A stretch of DNA of 64,000 nucleotides from Amborella trichopoda (GCF_000471905.2 NW_006499603.1:188913-252912), one strand, 5' to 3'; counted from the first letter of the stretch, positions 46,489 through 58,334 are shown. The notes: generated by a model from the sequence alone, not told the origin. A program made the numbers and translations.

Positions 46489-46649
46489 AAAGGTAGAAGG
46501 GTTTTAGATCTAGTATATCAGACATACAAAGCAGACCCTTCTGGTAAGGAACTGACCTATGATGGAGAGCACGCCCTTTTCACGGTGAACACCCTTCCAC
46601 AGAACAACATGAAGTTCACTGTTGTGCTAGAGGACTTGGCTTCCAACAG
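46489..46649 (+). pseudogene. Captured exon of an AGO4/AGO6-type Argonaute
   Basis: One open frame reads KGRRVLDLVYQTYKADPSGK, then ELTYDGEHALFTVNTLPQN, then NMKFTVVLEDLASNR. The phrases YDGE..LFTV..LPQN and FTVVLED..SNR are hallmarks of the N-terminal domain of plant Argonautes of the AGO4/AGO6 group, which bind 24-nt siRNAs for RNA-directed DNA methylation. The stretch is flanked by CATCATAG on the left and CAG/GTTTCATAAG on the right, as expected of a single exon with its splice sites. No neighbouring Argonaute exon is seen, and the surrounding sequence is family C 3' module, so it looks like a host-gene fragment carried by the element. The frame has no stop over its 53-54 codons. Homology is recalled from memory, not searched. 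Confidence 0.75.
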
Positions 46650-48060
46650 GTTTCATAAGCCTGGCCTTACCATTGGTCACCACCCTTTGCCAACCCAAGT
46701 CATCGTCGCGTGTGACCATCATTGCGCATGACTCAACGTCATACGACTCAGCGTCACACGTGATCATAGTCGTGCACGACTCAGCGCCATGTGTGATCAT
46801 CGTCGCGCACGACTCAGCGCCGCCACATATGACTTAGCACTGCGCTTGACCATTGTCGCACATGACTCGGTGTTGTGTGCAACAATTGCTGCGTGCAACT
46901 CATCGCCGAGCATGACCACGACTGGGTATGACTTGCCGCCGTCTATGAAAGGATCGTCGAGTGGGCGTGGGGGCATGGTTACTGCCGCTCACGACTAGTG
47001 CCATGTGCAAACATATCGCCGCGAGTGTTGGCTTTCGACTGTTCAGATGCCCTATGACCCTTTATCTCCCTAACCACTATTTAACTCCCTGTGACCCTTC
47101 AATTCCTGCGACTGTTCAAATTTCTTGTGGCCCTTCGCCTCTCAGTGATTGTTCACCTCCCAGCGACTGTTCGCTGCGCTACAACCTCTTGGCATCTTGC
47201 CGAAAAACTCCTCTCACCCGCCTAAAACCCACTGTTGCACCTTCACTTCTCCTTCTCGCTGATGGAAAACAACCGAAAAACCCCCGAAAGCCAACAGAAG
47301 TTCACTAGCAGCCCTCTGCTACAACTTGGATCCCTTTCCCTTTCTCTGCTACTCCAGAACTACTATCGGAGTTTCTCGCTGGATTCCGGTGAACTTCATG
47401 TTGTTCTCACCCACGCCGACCGACTCCTGCAACCCTTCGCGAATGCCCCTATGTTCCCTTGCCGGTGCTCCCTCTTCCCAGCCAAAACTTTCTTCTCAGA
47501 AAACTCCAGCAAACCTCTTTAAAGTGCCCTACGTTCTTGCGTGAGTTCTCACCGGAAGCTTCTCTCTCTCACTGTTAAGATTTCCTTAACCTTTGGTAAA
47601 ACGGTGAAAAAAGGGTTTACCCCGTCATATAGATGACGCTTCCCTGAAGTGCCCCTAATAAACTGGGAATGCCAGTCAGGTCCCTGAAGACCAAATGGTG
47701 ACGGGCCGGACCGGGTCGAGTTTAGACCCATGGCTCGAACGGAGGTTTACCGCCATCCATGAAGCCCCAAGCATCAAACGGACCGAGTCGGGCTAGGACC
47801 GATGCCCGAACACAGACAAACTCCACATGCGACTAACGCTGCGTGTGAAAGTCACTAACCAACATTGCGTGCGACCAACGCCAATGACTGCTCAGCGTCG
47901 TCTACGTAACTCTTACCCATGCTAGTGGCGTGTGTGTCAATGCTATTGACGCCCATGACTAACGCTGCTCATGTTACTGCCGCTCATGCTAGCCCCGCGC
48001 ATGTCTGAACCTTGTCACCACCATGAGTGTTCTGCCACCACTCCCAGTAGGAGTTACATG
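46650..48060 (+). other. 3' module of element 2: degenerate repeats and UTR-like sequence
   Basis: 46690-46940 and 47820-48010 hold degenerate ~25-bp repeats on CGACTCAGCG / GCGTGTGACCA phrases. 47200-47545 is pyrimidine- and CCG-rich like a plant 5' leader, with short open frames (for example 47235-47522) that I do not recognise. 47560-47760 (GTAAAACGGTGAAAAAAGGG; ACGGGCCGGACC) matches 59.28-59.45 kb in reverse. Confidence 0.5.
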
Positions 48061-49866
48061 TGTGTCGCAGCCTGTCATCCCCAGTGGAATTAGGTCTAGT
48101 TGCACGACCTTAAACTGCAATGTCCTCGCTGCATGACTTTAAATTGCATAGCCACGATCCAAGCTATATGACCTTAAAACTATAGTGCATGTCCTGACCG
48201 CATGACGTTAAACTGCTTTTCCTAGATTCAGGAGGCATGACCTTAAACACGCCCCCACACACATGCACATGCCCTTTACATGCATCTTCATACATGCCTT
48301 CCTTAACTGACCCGTTCGTGTGCACACACCACCTTCATCAACTCCCCAGTGAACTCATTCACTTCATTACCCTTCATCATTACCTAGTGAGTTTCGCCCA
48401 CTCTCACAAACGGCAAGCCATCCATACTCGCTGTGAGCAAGTGGGTTACTACTTTCCACCTTTCATCCATACACCATCCATCGTTCACAAGCAGCCTCGT
48501 GCCATCCCCCCAAAGTAAGTTAAACCACCACCATACTTACTCCATGGCCTCCATAGACTACCAACCATCTCCACCACGGTCCAGTTGTATAACCCTTAAC
48601 TATAGTGTACGTCCTGGCAGCATGACATTAAAAGGATTCACACAGGTCCCAAAGACATGACCCTAAACGCACCTTCAAAAAAAAAAAGGGATTAACGGGC
48701 ATACTGTATACCTGGATAAAGGAATGCCATGAGTGAAAATGTAGGACGGGCATGGTCGCAAAACCATGAGTTAGAGAGTTCCGTGAAAATAAAAACCTGA
48801 GCACGGTGAAAACCCGAAAGGGCATCGTGAGTAAAAATGGAAGAATAAGGGTGGACATGGTTGAAAGGTCATGGGTAAAAGAGCCCCAAATAAAAGGAGG
48901 TTAGTGAAAATCGTTTCTATGGTGTCACTTCCCAAGTCAAAGTGAAAACCCACAAAGGCGCTTGGACCATTAAGGAGGTTGATGCAACATGCGCCTCATG
49001 GGCGGCTTCAGCCAGCATTCAAAAGAAAAATATCACTGGTGTCAGAATGCTTTGATATCAGGACCCAAAAATACGAGCTTCAAGAAGAATCTGATAGTTT
49101 GAGTCCGCTCATGAAAGGACCCAGAAGTCAGAAGAATTGTCATGATGGCAGGTCAAGGGCCCATGTTAAAGGACCGCATTTCCAAGAAGTAAACCAAAGA
49201 GAAGAAAATCACAATGGAAAACCACAGACGCCCCTAAAGGACCATAACTGTCAAGCCAAGCCCAAGACTTCAGGGTGATACCTCACTAAGAGGCTACCTC
49301 GCCAAACCCCTCCCTAGCCGACAAGCCCAGACTTTCGAGACAGGCCAACAAAAAGCCCCTGACTGGACCCGACAGGATAGGGCCCATAGAGGTACCCTGC
49401 TTGTCAAACTAAACCTGGTGTAGTAGAACACATGACCAACAAGGGCTCCTTGGTTGTCTATCCAAAACATAACCTCAAGACACAAAAACCCTGACTGATT
49501 GGGAAAAAAACCCTTAATCAAGGCACCCGACTATCAGACAAGCCTAGATTCTGACCAACTGGGTCTATAAGCTTATGAAAGCCCCCAGCTGTTGGAACTC
49601 AAGAAGAGTTCTGGGCATGGATGATGAACATTCCATGAGATGTCCCCCACTAGTAGCTCAAGTGTCTTCTCCCCCAAAGTCACCATAGATGGACCTGCGA
49701 CAATTGCATCCAAACGTCTGAGCATCCTAATTACAACATTGCGTGGACATCTCCTTGGCGTTCCCGTGGTCTTGTGGCTAGGAAGAAAAAAGTAATAAAG
49801 CCCAGGAAATTTTTTGAATGTTGTCCTTCTTACTTCTCTGGACGCACAACATTCGACGGGGCAAGC
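48061..49866 (+). repeat. Family C 3' module in element 2 with satellite units
   Basis: Diverged 69-bp satellite units lie at 48090-48250 and 48580-48665. Between them is a block with ACACATGCACATGCCC and TCCCCAGTGAACTC (48250-48530). Then come the GGGCATGGTCGCAAAACCATG block (48740) and the AACAAAAAGCCCCTGACTGG block (49345), ending at ACATTCGACGGGGCAAGC before the LTR. Order and content match 17.3-19.35 kb. Confidence 0.75.
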
Positions 49867-51188
49867 TATTTGAAGACATTTTTCGACACCTTGGTCCCTG
49901 ATGCGGAATAAAAGAGAAGCCGGTCAAAAAAGCCCTAACATATAGTGTAATTTTTTATAGTCTCAGACTTTCCCCAAAATGGGTGAATATGATCCTAAGG
50001 ACACCAAAAGAACACTTGCCAAGTATCGTCGCAACCTGACATGTTTAAGGCAGCACAGACAAAGAAACAACTTCAAGAAAATCGGCCTCTAGCACCCTGA
50101 AACTGACCCCGTAACTAGAACATTATTTTGAGTGTATCAAATGGCTGTGAGACTACCGCCATTGGATCTGGCATGGACGAAAACCTTACGGGTCAAGTTT
50201 TGGCTTAAATAGGCGTTCCAAGACAAAGTTATGGGTGAAATATTAAAAAGAGGTAGGCTGCATGCTATTCCCGTGTGGCCTCCCCGCACCAATCTCCATT
50301 AGAGGAGATTAGTTCAGATAGTCATGAGTAGAAACTCGTATCTCACTCATTTTGAGTAGGATCATGCTCAAATTTTGCCCGTCTCGTCAAGATGAGCGTT
50401 TTGATATGTGGCACGTCTCGTGATGATGCTCCAGCAAGGAGAAAATATGGAGAGAAGTTGGCGATTCGTGAAGACAGTTACAGGAAATTCAATAGCGATG
50501 CATCTTGCTCGACCGGTCATATCTCTACGCTCGCACAACAGATCGACGTGAGAATAGTTCCATTGCGTGAGTAATGTTTGAGGCTATATCTGGGTCGAAC
50601 CTCTTACATGATGGACGGTCAAATTTCACAAATGAAGCTAATAAAGTTGCTATAAATTTTGACCGCCGAAATTCCAAATTTCGGTTAAAAACCCAAGATG
50701 AAAAAAACTTCGTTCGGGCACGAAATCAAGCTGCGTTTGTTGGAACGCGATTGTGATGGCATGCTCAGTGCAATTCTGGAAAGAAATCAAAGAAATACAT
50801 CAAGAAACGAGCGTGTTATCGATTATAAGTTTTCAAGATTCATACAAATTTCAAGTCGCATGATCGTGGCCTAAAAACACGATCCGTGGATCGAAGTTGG
50901 TACCAAATTAGTCGTCATGCCATGCCCAAGGAGAAAGTAATCATCTTTTTGTAAAACGGGAGCCGGAGCAACCCCGAATCATCCATGAAAGATCACGCAT
51001 GTTCTAGGACAGCAGCAGGGACTGTTTTAGAGTTTTGTGTATTATTGGGCAGGGGCAAAACCCTCATTTTGTCTTATTTTTAGACTTTATTTTAATTCAA
51101 ATAAATTGTATTTACTAACAATTATGTCAGATTTTGGGCATCCACCCATGTTTTGGGCCCAAGTCTACAAATACATGTTAAACCTAAT

Positions 51189-51196
51189 TATAAATA
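51189..51196 (+). promoter_or_regulatory. TATA box of family C LTR 3
   Basis: TATAAATA about 30 bases after TTTTGGGCCCAAGTC, in line with the box of LTR 1. Confidence 0.5.
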
Positions 51197-52079
51197 GCTT
51201 CAATATCATGAATAAAATTTGAAAGTTTTACATTGAAACTATTGACACGTCCAAGAGAGAGAGAGAGGAGTGAGAAGAAAAAGTTTAGTACCTCTTGATG
51301 AAGGTAATATTCTCTCTTCTTTTATTTTCTCTCTCCTCTCTTCTCTCTCCTCTTATTTCTCTCTTTCTCCACTTCTCTCTATTTCTCTCTCCTCTTCTTT
51401 CTTTCTCACTCTTATTTTTCTTATCTTTATTCTCTCCTCCTTGCATACACACACACGGCAATAGCCATCGCCATGCGTGTCTCTCTCTTTGTCCCTCTTC
51501 TTCTTTCTTTCTCTCTCTTTGTCTTTCTGCCTCTCTCTTCACCCTCAACACACACAACAGTAGACACAATCGTGCATGCCTCTCTTATTCTACTTTCCTC
51601 TTTTCTCTCTGTTCTCTTTTCTCTCTCATCCCCTCTCTATCCTAATCTTCTTCTTTCTCTTTCCATCTCTCTTTACTTCCCATTCGTCTTCTCTCTCTCT
51701 TTCTTATCTCTCTGTACTTTCTCTCTCTTCTCTATCTTTCCTTCTATCTCTTTATTCTTTAATTCTCTCTCCTCACTAGTCATGCATGACAATGTTTATC
51801 GCCGAGCATGACGTCCACCTTCTTTTCTTATCTCTGGACCATGCACAGTGAACCGCACTTAACCCAAGTGGCGGGCTGGCCTCTGTCTGAGTTCCTTTCC
51901 CTCCTATCATGCACGGTGATGTCCATTGCGACCCACGACATTTCTTCCCTATTCCTTGACAAGGACATCGATTCGGGCCCTTTCCCGAGTGGAGGGTCGG
52001 GTCATGTTCGAGTCCTTTCTGACACACGCGACAATACCTATCACTGTGTGTGTCTTTTTTTCTCTCTCCACTGACTCTC

Positions 52080-52500
52080 TCTCACGTCATGGACGGTAGA
52101 ACCTAACGTCGTCTAGGTTTTCTCTTTCCTTCTTCTTCTTGTCGTGGACGGCGAGACCTATCAACGTCCATATTCTCTCTTTCTCTCTCTCCTATCATGG
52201 ACGACAAAACCTATCATTCTCCATGTTCTCTCTCTCCTATCATGGACGATAGAACCTATTGTCGTCCATGTTCTCTCTTTCTCTCTCTCCTATCATGGAT
52301 GGTGGAGCCTACTGCCTTTCATGTTCTCTCATTCTCTCTCTCCTATCATGGACTGTGGAGCCTATCGTCATCCTTATTCTTTCTTACCCTCTCTCTCCTC
52401 TGTCATGGACAGTAAAACTCCATCATCATCCATGCTTCTTCCCTCTTTCTCTCTCATCTATCATAGACAGTAGGATCCATCATTGTTCATGATCCTCCCC
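52080..52500 (+). repeat. Hairpin minisatellite in LTR 3
   Basis: Same design as in LTR 2: CATGGACG, a GGAACCTATCGT-type loop and CGTCCATG with TCTCTCTTTCTCTCTCC spacers. Copy order and number differ from LTR 2. Open frames over it (52144-52473 and others) are artefacts. Confidence 0.8.
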
Positions 52501-52529
52501 TCTCTATCCTCAGTCATGGATGGTGGAAC

Positions 52530-52611
52530 TATAAGGACCCTAAATTTCTATACTTATACAATCATGGCACTAGAAACTGGGACGGTAGGGGTCAGGGGCG
52601 AGGTCGTGACA
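52530..52611 (+). mobile_element. 82-bp mini-LTR insertion with 5-bp target duplication
   Basis: It begins TATAAGGACCC and ends GGCGAGGTCGTGACA. These ends resemble the two ends of the chromovirus LTR at 25385-28282 (TGTGAGGACC and GGCAGGGTCGTGATA). GGAAC flanks it on both sides (52525-52529 and 52612-52616). The matching sites in LTR 2 (near 39569 and 39689) have a single uninterrupted GGAAC. It is therefore a very short LTR-ended insertion, either a solo LTR with most of its middle gone or a tiny non-autonomous element. Confidence 0.8.
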
Positions 52612-52672
52612 GGAACCCCATCGTCGTCCATGCTTCTTGCCCTTTTCTCTCTCTTCTCCTTTTTTCCTCTTT

Positions 52673-55482
52673 TGGTTAGGTGCCTTGATCTTGCCTCCTC
52701 AGATCTAGGTGATCGAGTGACAATATCTTGGGTTTGGAAAACCCAAGACTTGAGATCACTCTCTCGGTAACCTTGTTTAAGAACAAGGGCAGGTATCCAA
52801 CTAGTGAGAGAGGAATTTTGGATGTAAGGTGAAGACCAACCTCACCTGGGTCCGTAACTTACTCGGGCTGACTGGCGTGGGCCCCCTCTTAGATCACTAT
52901 GGAAAGCCCTCCAGTTGCTTTAGATGGTTCGAAATCGCCTCCCATGACCTGCAATCTCCTTGTTTTTCAGCACAACACTACTATGGTTAATTTGTAAGAC
53001 AAGAGGGCCGAAGGGCCCACCCTTGTCTTATGGCAATGAACATTTGTGTGGCTAAGAATGTGAGAAGTTAGGGGGATGAAGTGGAAGGTTCGAATGAAGG
53101 TCAAAAAGAAAAGAACACTTGATGAAGGGACGAGACTAGCATGATAGCCTGACAGTGACTGACCCAGAGTGATAGCATGACCGGAATGGTACTCAAGACG
53201 GGTACTCAAGACCAGCTCAATAGAAATACTACTCGAAATCGAGGCTGATATGGAGGTGCTAGACTGAGTGAACCCTTAGTTAAGTGAGAAGAAAAGAGAA
53301 TGACAAGAAGGCATGAGGCGGCAAAGAGATAGGGTCCCGACGGCGCTAGGTGTTACCACTTACGACTGTGAAGCAGCAGTGTCACGGCTCTTGGATGGTG
53401 CTAGACACTACTGCTCATGGCTAGAGGATGAGCAATGAACTATGGATGGTGCTAGGCATCGTCGTTGGTAACATAAGAAAGTAGCGCACCCCTGCGCAGG
53501 CGGCGATAGCCTCTCGTGAAGCACACGACGATAGCAATTTGTGAAGCGCATGGCAATAGTTCTCATGAAGTGCACGGCGATAGGCGTGGGACACAGGGTC
53601 AACGACGATCAGCACCGAATACACAAAGGAGGCTCCCAGACGGCGATGGGAGCCACACGTGCAAGGGAAGCTCGGGGATGACGATAGGAACCGTGCGCAC
53701 GAGGGATGCTCGTAGACAGTGATAGGTGCTATCGAGACCTCTTGTGGGCAGTGATAGGCATCGTCGTATGCGATAGGCGCGCAACAGGGGGAGACCCCTG
53801 TGGGCGGCAACAAGTTTTGCCGTCTGTGTTCTTCACTAAGACGTTGAGGATACATCTGCGAATGATGATGAGCAACGCCGTCTGCAAGCCTAGCTGGGAT
53901 ACGGAGATGGACGAACAGAAGGAGAAAGAAACTCGTGCATGGTGCTGCCATCGCCATGCTCGACCTATGAAACTACAGGAGAGGCATGCACGGCACTGCC
54001 ACTGCCACTGCCGTGCATGGCCTCTAAGAGAAGCCCAGACGGATAAGAGGAAGAAGAAAGAGAGGAAGAAAGAGAAGGCTTACATTGAGCCAAGGGGTAT
54101 CGGTCCAAAATTTTCTCTCACCTTACTCTCTCTCCAAATGTGACCCAATAATGAGAAGAAGGAGAACCTTTTTTCAGAAAAAACTCTCTCTTTTGTAAAG
54201 GGTTAAGTCCTCCTACGTACAATGATGGTACATGGTATATATAGAATTTGCCCCAAACATGAGTAGATTGATCAAAATTAAACCTAATTGCTAAAAATTA
54301 AGATTTATTTGAATTAAAAGAATGTAGAAAAGAGGGTGCGAATGATAGGATTTCCCCTTCCTAATAATTTGTGGATTCTAGAGTAGTCCTTGTGTTGCCC
54401 TAGAACGTGCATCATTTTTCATGGATGATCCGGGGTTGTTCTGGTGCTCGGTTGATCAAAAGATGATTATTTTCTTGTAGGGCTCGGCATGGAAATCGAT
54501 TTGATACCAACTTTGAGCCATAGATTGTGTTTTTAGGGCACGATCATGTGACTTGAAATTTGAATGAATCTTGAAACTTTGGATCGATAGTGCGCTTGTT
54601 TCTTGATGTTTTTCTGTGATTTCTTCACTAGATCACACTAAGCATGCCGTCACGATCGCGGGGCAACAACACAGCTTGATTTTATGCCCGAACAAAGATT
54701 TTGCACTTATGGAATTTTGGCCGGAATCTGAAATTTCGGAGATGGAATTTGTAGTCACTTCATCAGGTTCGTGTGCAGAATCCGATTGTTCATCATGTAC
54801 GAGGTTGGGGTCAGAGATAGCCCAAGATCTTACGCACTCGACGGAATTGGTTTCATATCGACCAGGCACGCGAGCGGCGTGATTTGGCCACTCGAGAGAG
54901 GCACGATGCTGCTGAATTTTCTGCACTTTCTTCACGGATCAACAACTTCTCTCTAGCTTTTCATTGTGCTCGAGCGCCGTCACGAGGCGTGCCATGTATC
55001 AAGACACTCGTCTTAACGAGATGAACATGCTCACCAAATTTGAGAACGATCCGACTTGGGGCGGGCGAAATATGAGTGTTAAAAGTCACTATTCGTGACT
55101 ATCCCTTTATGGTGTGGAGTTGTAGGGTAGCCGCACGAGAATAGCGTGCGGCTCCTCCGGTTTCACTCTTTGACCTATTACTTCTTCCTGGAGTGTCTGT
55201 TTAAGTTGAAATTTGATCCTTGAAGGTTTTCAAAAGTGCTGGATCCAATGACGGTGGTCCCACAACAAATTACGATACTGATAAATGTAGCTCTAGTTAT
55301 AAGGGTCCATATTCGGGTGCTAGAGGTTAATTCTACCGAACCTGTTTCTCAGTCTGCACTACCTTAGACATGTTGAAATGCGATGAAACTTGGCAGAAGA
55401 CTTTTGAGACTGTCGGGATTTCCACTGTTTGCTAGGCTTCTATTGAGCGGAGGCCCCATGATGATGAAAATATCTTCCAATG
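52673..55482 (-). repeat. Family C LTR 4 (~2.8 kb)
   Basis: The reverse complement aligns with LTRs 1-3: conserved 3' block at 52673-53000, hairpin/tandem region with GCACGGCGATAG-type units at 53330-54010, TATA at 54236-54243, and a U3 block up to 55482. It lacks the long polypyrimidine run of LTR 2. A 178-codon open frame at 53421-53957 is a product of the tandem repeats. Confidence 0.7.
54236..54243 (-). promoter_or_regulatory. TATA box of family C LTR 4
   Basis: TATATATA, about 20 bases downstream (minus strand) of CATGTTTGGGGC, the same conserved block as in LTR 5. Confidence 0.5.
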
Positions 55483-56904
55483 GCAAGCCCCACCAAATGT
55501 TGTGCTTTGAGAGAATCAAGAAGTGCAATCATTTGGGAAATTTCTCTGGGGTAGTCAAGGACTACGCGAATGCTATGGAGGTCCACGCAATGGCTTGACT
55601 AGGATGCTCAGACGTTTGGATGCAATGTACGGTTCCATCCGTGGAGACTTTAGCAGGAGAAAAGCCTTTGAGGGATCCTGTCAAAGTCCTCACCATGGAG
55701 GGACTATTTGCGATTCTGACAGCTTGAGGATTTTGTAGGGACCTCATTAGCCAGAATCGAGCCTATCTAGAGGCCAAGTGCTATGAACCTTTGATCGACA
55801 TTGTTCGATGCTACACCAAGTTCGCTTTTAATATTCAAGGTATCTCTGTAGGTCTCATCTAGCGGGGTCCAGTCGGGGGCTTCTGACCTATCCCGAAAGT
55901 CTAGGCCTGTCAGCTAGGGGAATTTTGACGAGGCGACCTTGTGCGCCCCATCATACCGGGTCCAAAAGGCCTGAGTCTGTCGGCTAAGGAAGGTTTTAGG
56001 TGAGGCAATCTCATGGTGAGGAATAACCCTGATGTCTCTAGTAGGTTATGCCCTAGCTTTGTCTGTTTTTCTGCCTTCGTGATGGTCTTTAGCATTTTGG
56101 AGAGATCTTTTGGTCATCGTCCTCACCATCAAGGACTCTTATTGTTTGTTGATGTTGAAGTGTGGGAGATCTTATGCGGCTCTCACTCCCCGGATGAGCC
56201 ATTTTGTGGTGTGATTAGATGCTGGCAGTTGAGGGTTTTAGGTAGACCTCAATGGAATTATGCCTGTCTGGCAATTGAGTGCCAGCCAAGGCTATGATAG
56301 TGCGTCAACCTGTTTTGTCGGTCCAAGCGCCTTTTTGCAGCTTTTCACTTGAACAGGGGGGAAGTGGCACCGTAGAGATGGTTTTCACCAACTTGCTTTG
56401 TTTTTGGGCTCTTTTACTCATGACCTGGCAGTCATGTCCACCTTTTTCATCCGTTTTTGCTCATGGTGCCCTTTTGGGGTTTTCACTGTGCCTGGGTTTT
56501 TGTTTTCACAGAACTCTTTTAGTCATGATTTCGTGACTCTTTTACTCATGACGTTCCCTTATCGAGGTGTAGACCATGCTCGTTTCTTTTGTGAAGGCAT
56601 GTTTAGGGTCCTGCCTTCGGGACCTGTGCAAAGCCTTTTAATGTCTTGCGGCCAGGACGTACACTATAGTTTTAGGGTCATACAGCTAGACCGTAGTGGT
56701 GATGAAGGGCAGTCTGTAAGGGCCATGGAATGAGTATGGTGATGGTTTTGACTCACTTTTGGGGAGATAGCATGAGGCTACCTATGAAGGAAGAATGGTG
56801 GGTGAAGAGTGGTGATGCACTAGCTGACGACAAGTATGGGTGGTGAGATAGCTCGCCGTTTTGTGAGCATGGGTGAGACTCAGTAGGGAATGATGGATGG
56901 AGTG

Positions 56905-57365
56905 CGCATACAAACGGGTTGGTTAGGGAAGGAGTGCATGAAGATGCACGTAAAGGGCGTGTGCGCTTATGTGGACTCACTGGGGAGGTAATGAAGGTGG
57001 TGTGCGCACACACGAACGGGTCGGTTTGGGAAGATGTGCGTGAAGCTGCACGTAAAGGGTGTGTGTGCGTATGTGGACTCACTAGGGAGGTAATGAAGGT
57101 GGTGGGTGCACACGAACAGGTCAGTTTGGGATGACGTGCGTGAAGATGCATGTAATATGTGGACTCACTAGAGAGGAAATGATGGTGACGTTCACACATG
57201 AATGGGTTGGTTTGGGAAGACATGCGTGAAGAAGCACGTAAAGGGCGTGTGCACGTATGTGGACTCACTGTGGAGGTAATGAACATGGTGTGCGCACATG
57301 AACAGGTCAGTTTGGGAAGACGTACATGAAGATTCATGTAAAGGGCGTGTGCGCATATGTGGGGG
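56905..57365 (-). repeat. ~100-bp tandem array, 4-5 copies, in the element 3 module
   Basis: GAACGGGTCGGTTTGGGAAG-type starts occur at about 56912, 57014, 57114, 57200 and 57300. Each unit also has GCACGTAAAGGGCGTGTG and GTGGACTCACTGGGGAGGTA. Element 2 has a single diverged unit (about 48250-48360). The 194-codon minus-strand open frame at 56753-57337 is created by this array. Confidence 0.85.
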
Positions 57366-57399
57366 CATCTTTAAGGTCATGCCTCTTGGACCTAGGCCA

Positions 57400-57835
57400 A
57401 GCAGTTTAATGTCATGTGGCCAGGACGTGCACTATGGTTTAAGGTCATATAGCTTGGACGGTGGTTATGCAGTTTAAAGTCATGCAATTAGGACCATGCG
57501 GTTTTAAGTCGTGCAACGAGACCTCTGTTATAGTTTAAGATCATGTAGTTTGAACCACGGCTGTGCAGTTTAATGTCATGCAGTACGGATCAAGACTGTG
57601 CAGTTTAAGGTCATGCAGCACAGACCAAGCTGTGCAGTTTATGCAGGACGGACCAAGGCTCTGTAGTTTAAGGTCATGCAGCATGAACAGAGGCTATGTA
57701 GTTTAAGGTCATATAGCACAGATCAAGGCTGTGCAGTTTAAGGTCATGTAGCACGGACCAAGGTTGTGCAGTTTAAGGTAATGCAGCACAGACCGAGGCT
57801 ATGCAGTTTAAGGTCATGCAGCACTGACCATTATG
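57400..57835 (-). repeat. 35-bp satellite array A, ~12 copies
   Basis: The plus strand reads GCAGTTTAAGGTCATGC with a linker GCACGGACCAAGGCTGT. This is the half-unit of the 69-bp satellite at 17344, reversed because the element is reversed. Confidence 0.85.
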
Positions 57836-58334
57836 TGGGTCACCATGTAGATAAAGCTACATGGGGGATAGGTTGTCGATAGCAATCTGTCTCCCTGGGG
57901 ATAAAAATAATTAAGGCTATACTCAAGCAGAGAGCTTTAGATGAATATGGTGGCCCTACGAGGAATGGCAAGCCGAAGCAGGCTTTACTGGGGATTATGA
58001 GGGCCAGTGTGACTCCACGAGGATAATGAGCAATGGTATGCATGTAACTCCATTGGTGGTGACGAGCCAGGGCACAAGTGTAATCCCACAGGGGGTTAAG
58101 AAGATGAGAATGACCCTAACTCCCTGGGGATGGTGGGTCGCAAAAGGATGTGACTCACACTGGGATGTTGGTGCGAAACAGACCCATCGGGGATTGAAGG
58201 GATAAGCACGACCCTTACATACATCTAACTCCACTGGGGATGATGATGAAATACACCTAGTGAAGAGGTGGTCCATCTTACAATTAAAGTTATGCATATG
58301 GACTATTTTTCATGCCGTACATTGCAGCTTTAAA
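57836..58334 (-). repeat. Degenerate ~40-bp array of a primer-binding-site-like motif
   Basis: Phrases close to ACTCCACTGGGGATGATGA recur about ten times. The copy at 58228-58240 is an exact 13-base match to the primer-binding site ACTCCACTGGGGA at 40814-40826. The plus strand carries the site and the element's sense is minus, so the sense strand carries its complement. No gene is present. Confidence 0.65.

Larger units (their letters stand above)
37025..52672 (+). mobile_element. Family C element 2: long Tat-like Ty3/gypsy element (fossil)
   Basis: Parts: 5' LTR (37025-40805), primer-binding site (40809), leader with proline-rich open frames, gag (42430-43740), integrase (45100-45977), a 30-bp coding minisatellite, an Argonaute-like exon (46489-46649), repeat-rich 3' module, a G-rich tract before 49867, and the start of a 3' LTR (49867-52672) cut by element 3. 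The 5' LTR directly follows the LINE; AAGGA at 37020-37024 is the candidate left target site. The two LTRs differ by roughly 15-20 percent over the first ~200 bases by eye, so it is old. It is broken in many places, with integrase the only pol domain I recognise. Confidence 0.75.
49867..52672 (+). repeat. Family C LTR 3 (3' LTR of element 2, interrupted)
   Basis: It aligns with LTR 2 from its first bases through the hairpin array and stops at the point corresponding to about 39735 of LTR 2, where LTR 4 begins in reverse. A TATA box lies at 51189-51196. The remaining part of this LTR would lie beyond the nested element, outside the window. Confidence 0.75.

Noticed and set aside
53421-53957. 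178-codon minus-strand open frame
   Set aside because: It lies in the tandem region of LTR 4, with low complexity and no conserved counterpart in LTR 5.
56753-57337. 194-codon minus-strand open frame
   Set aside because: It is produced by the ~100-bp tandem array, and its repetitive histidine/threonine/serine content matches no known family.
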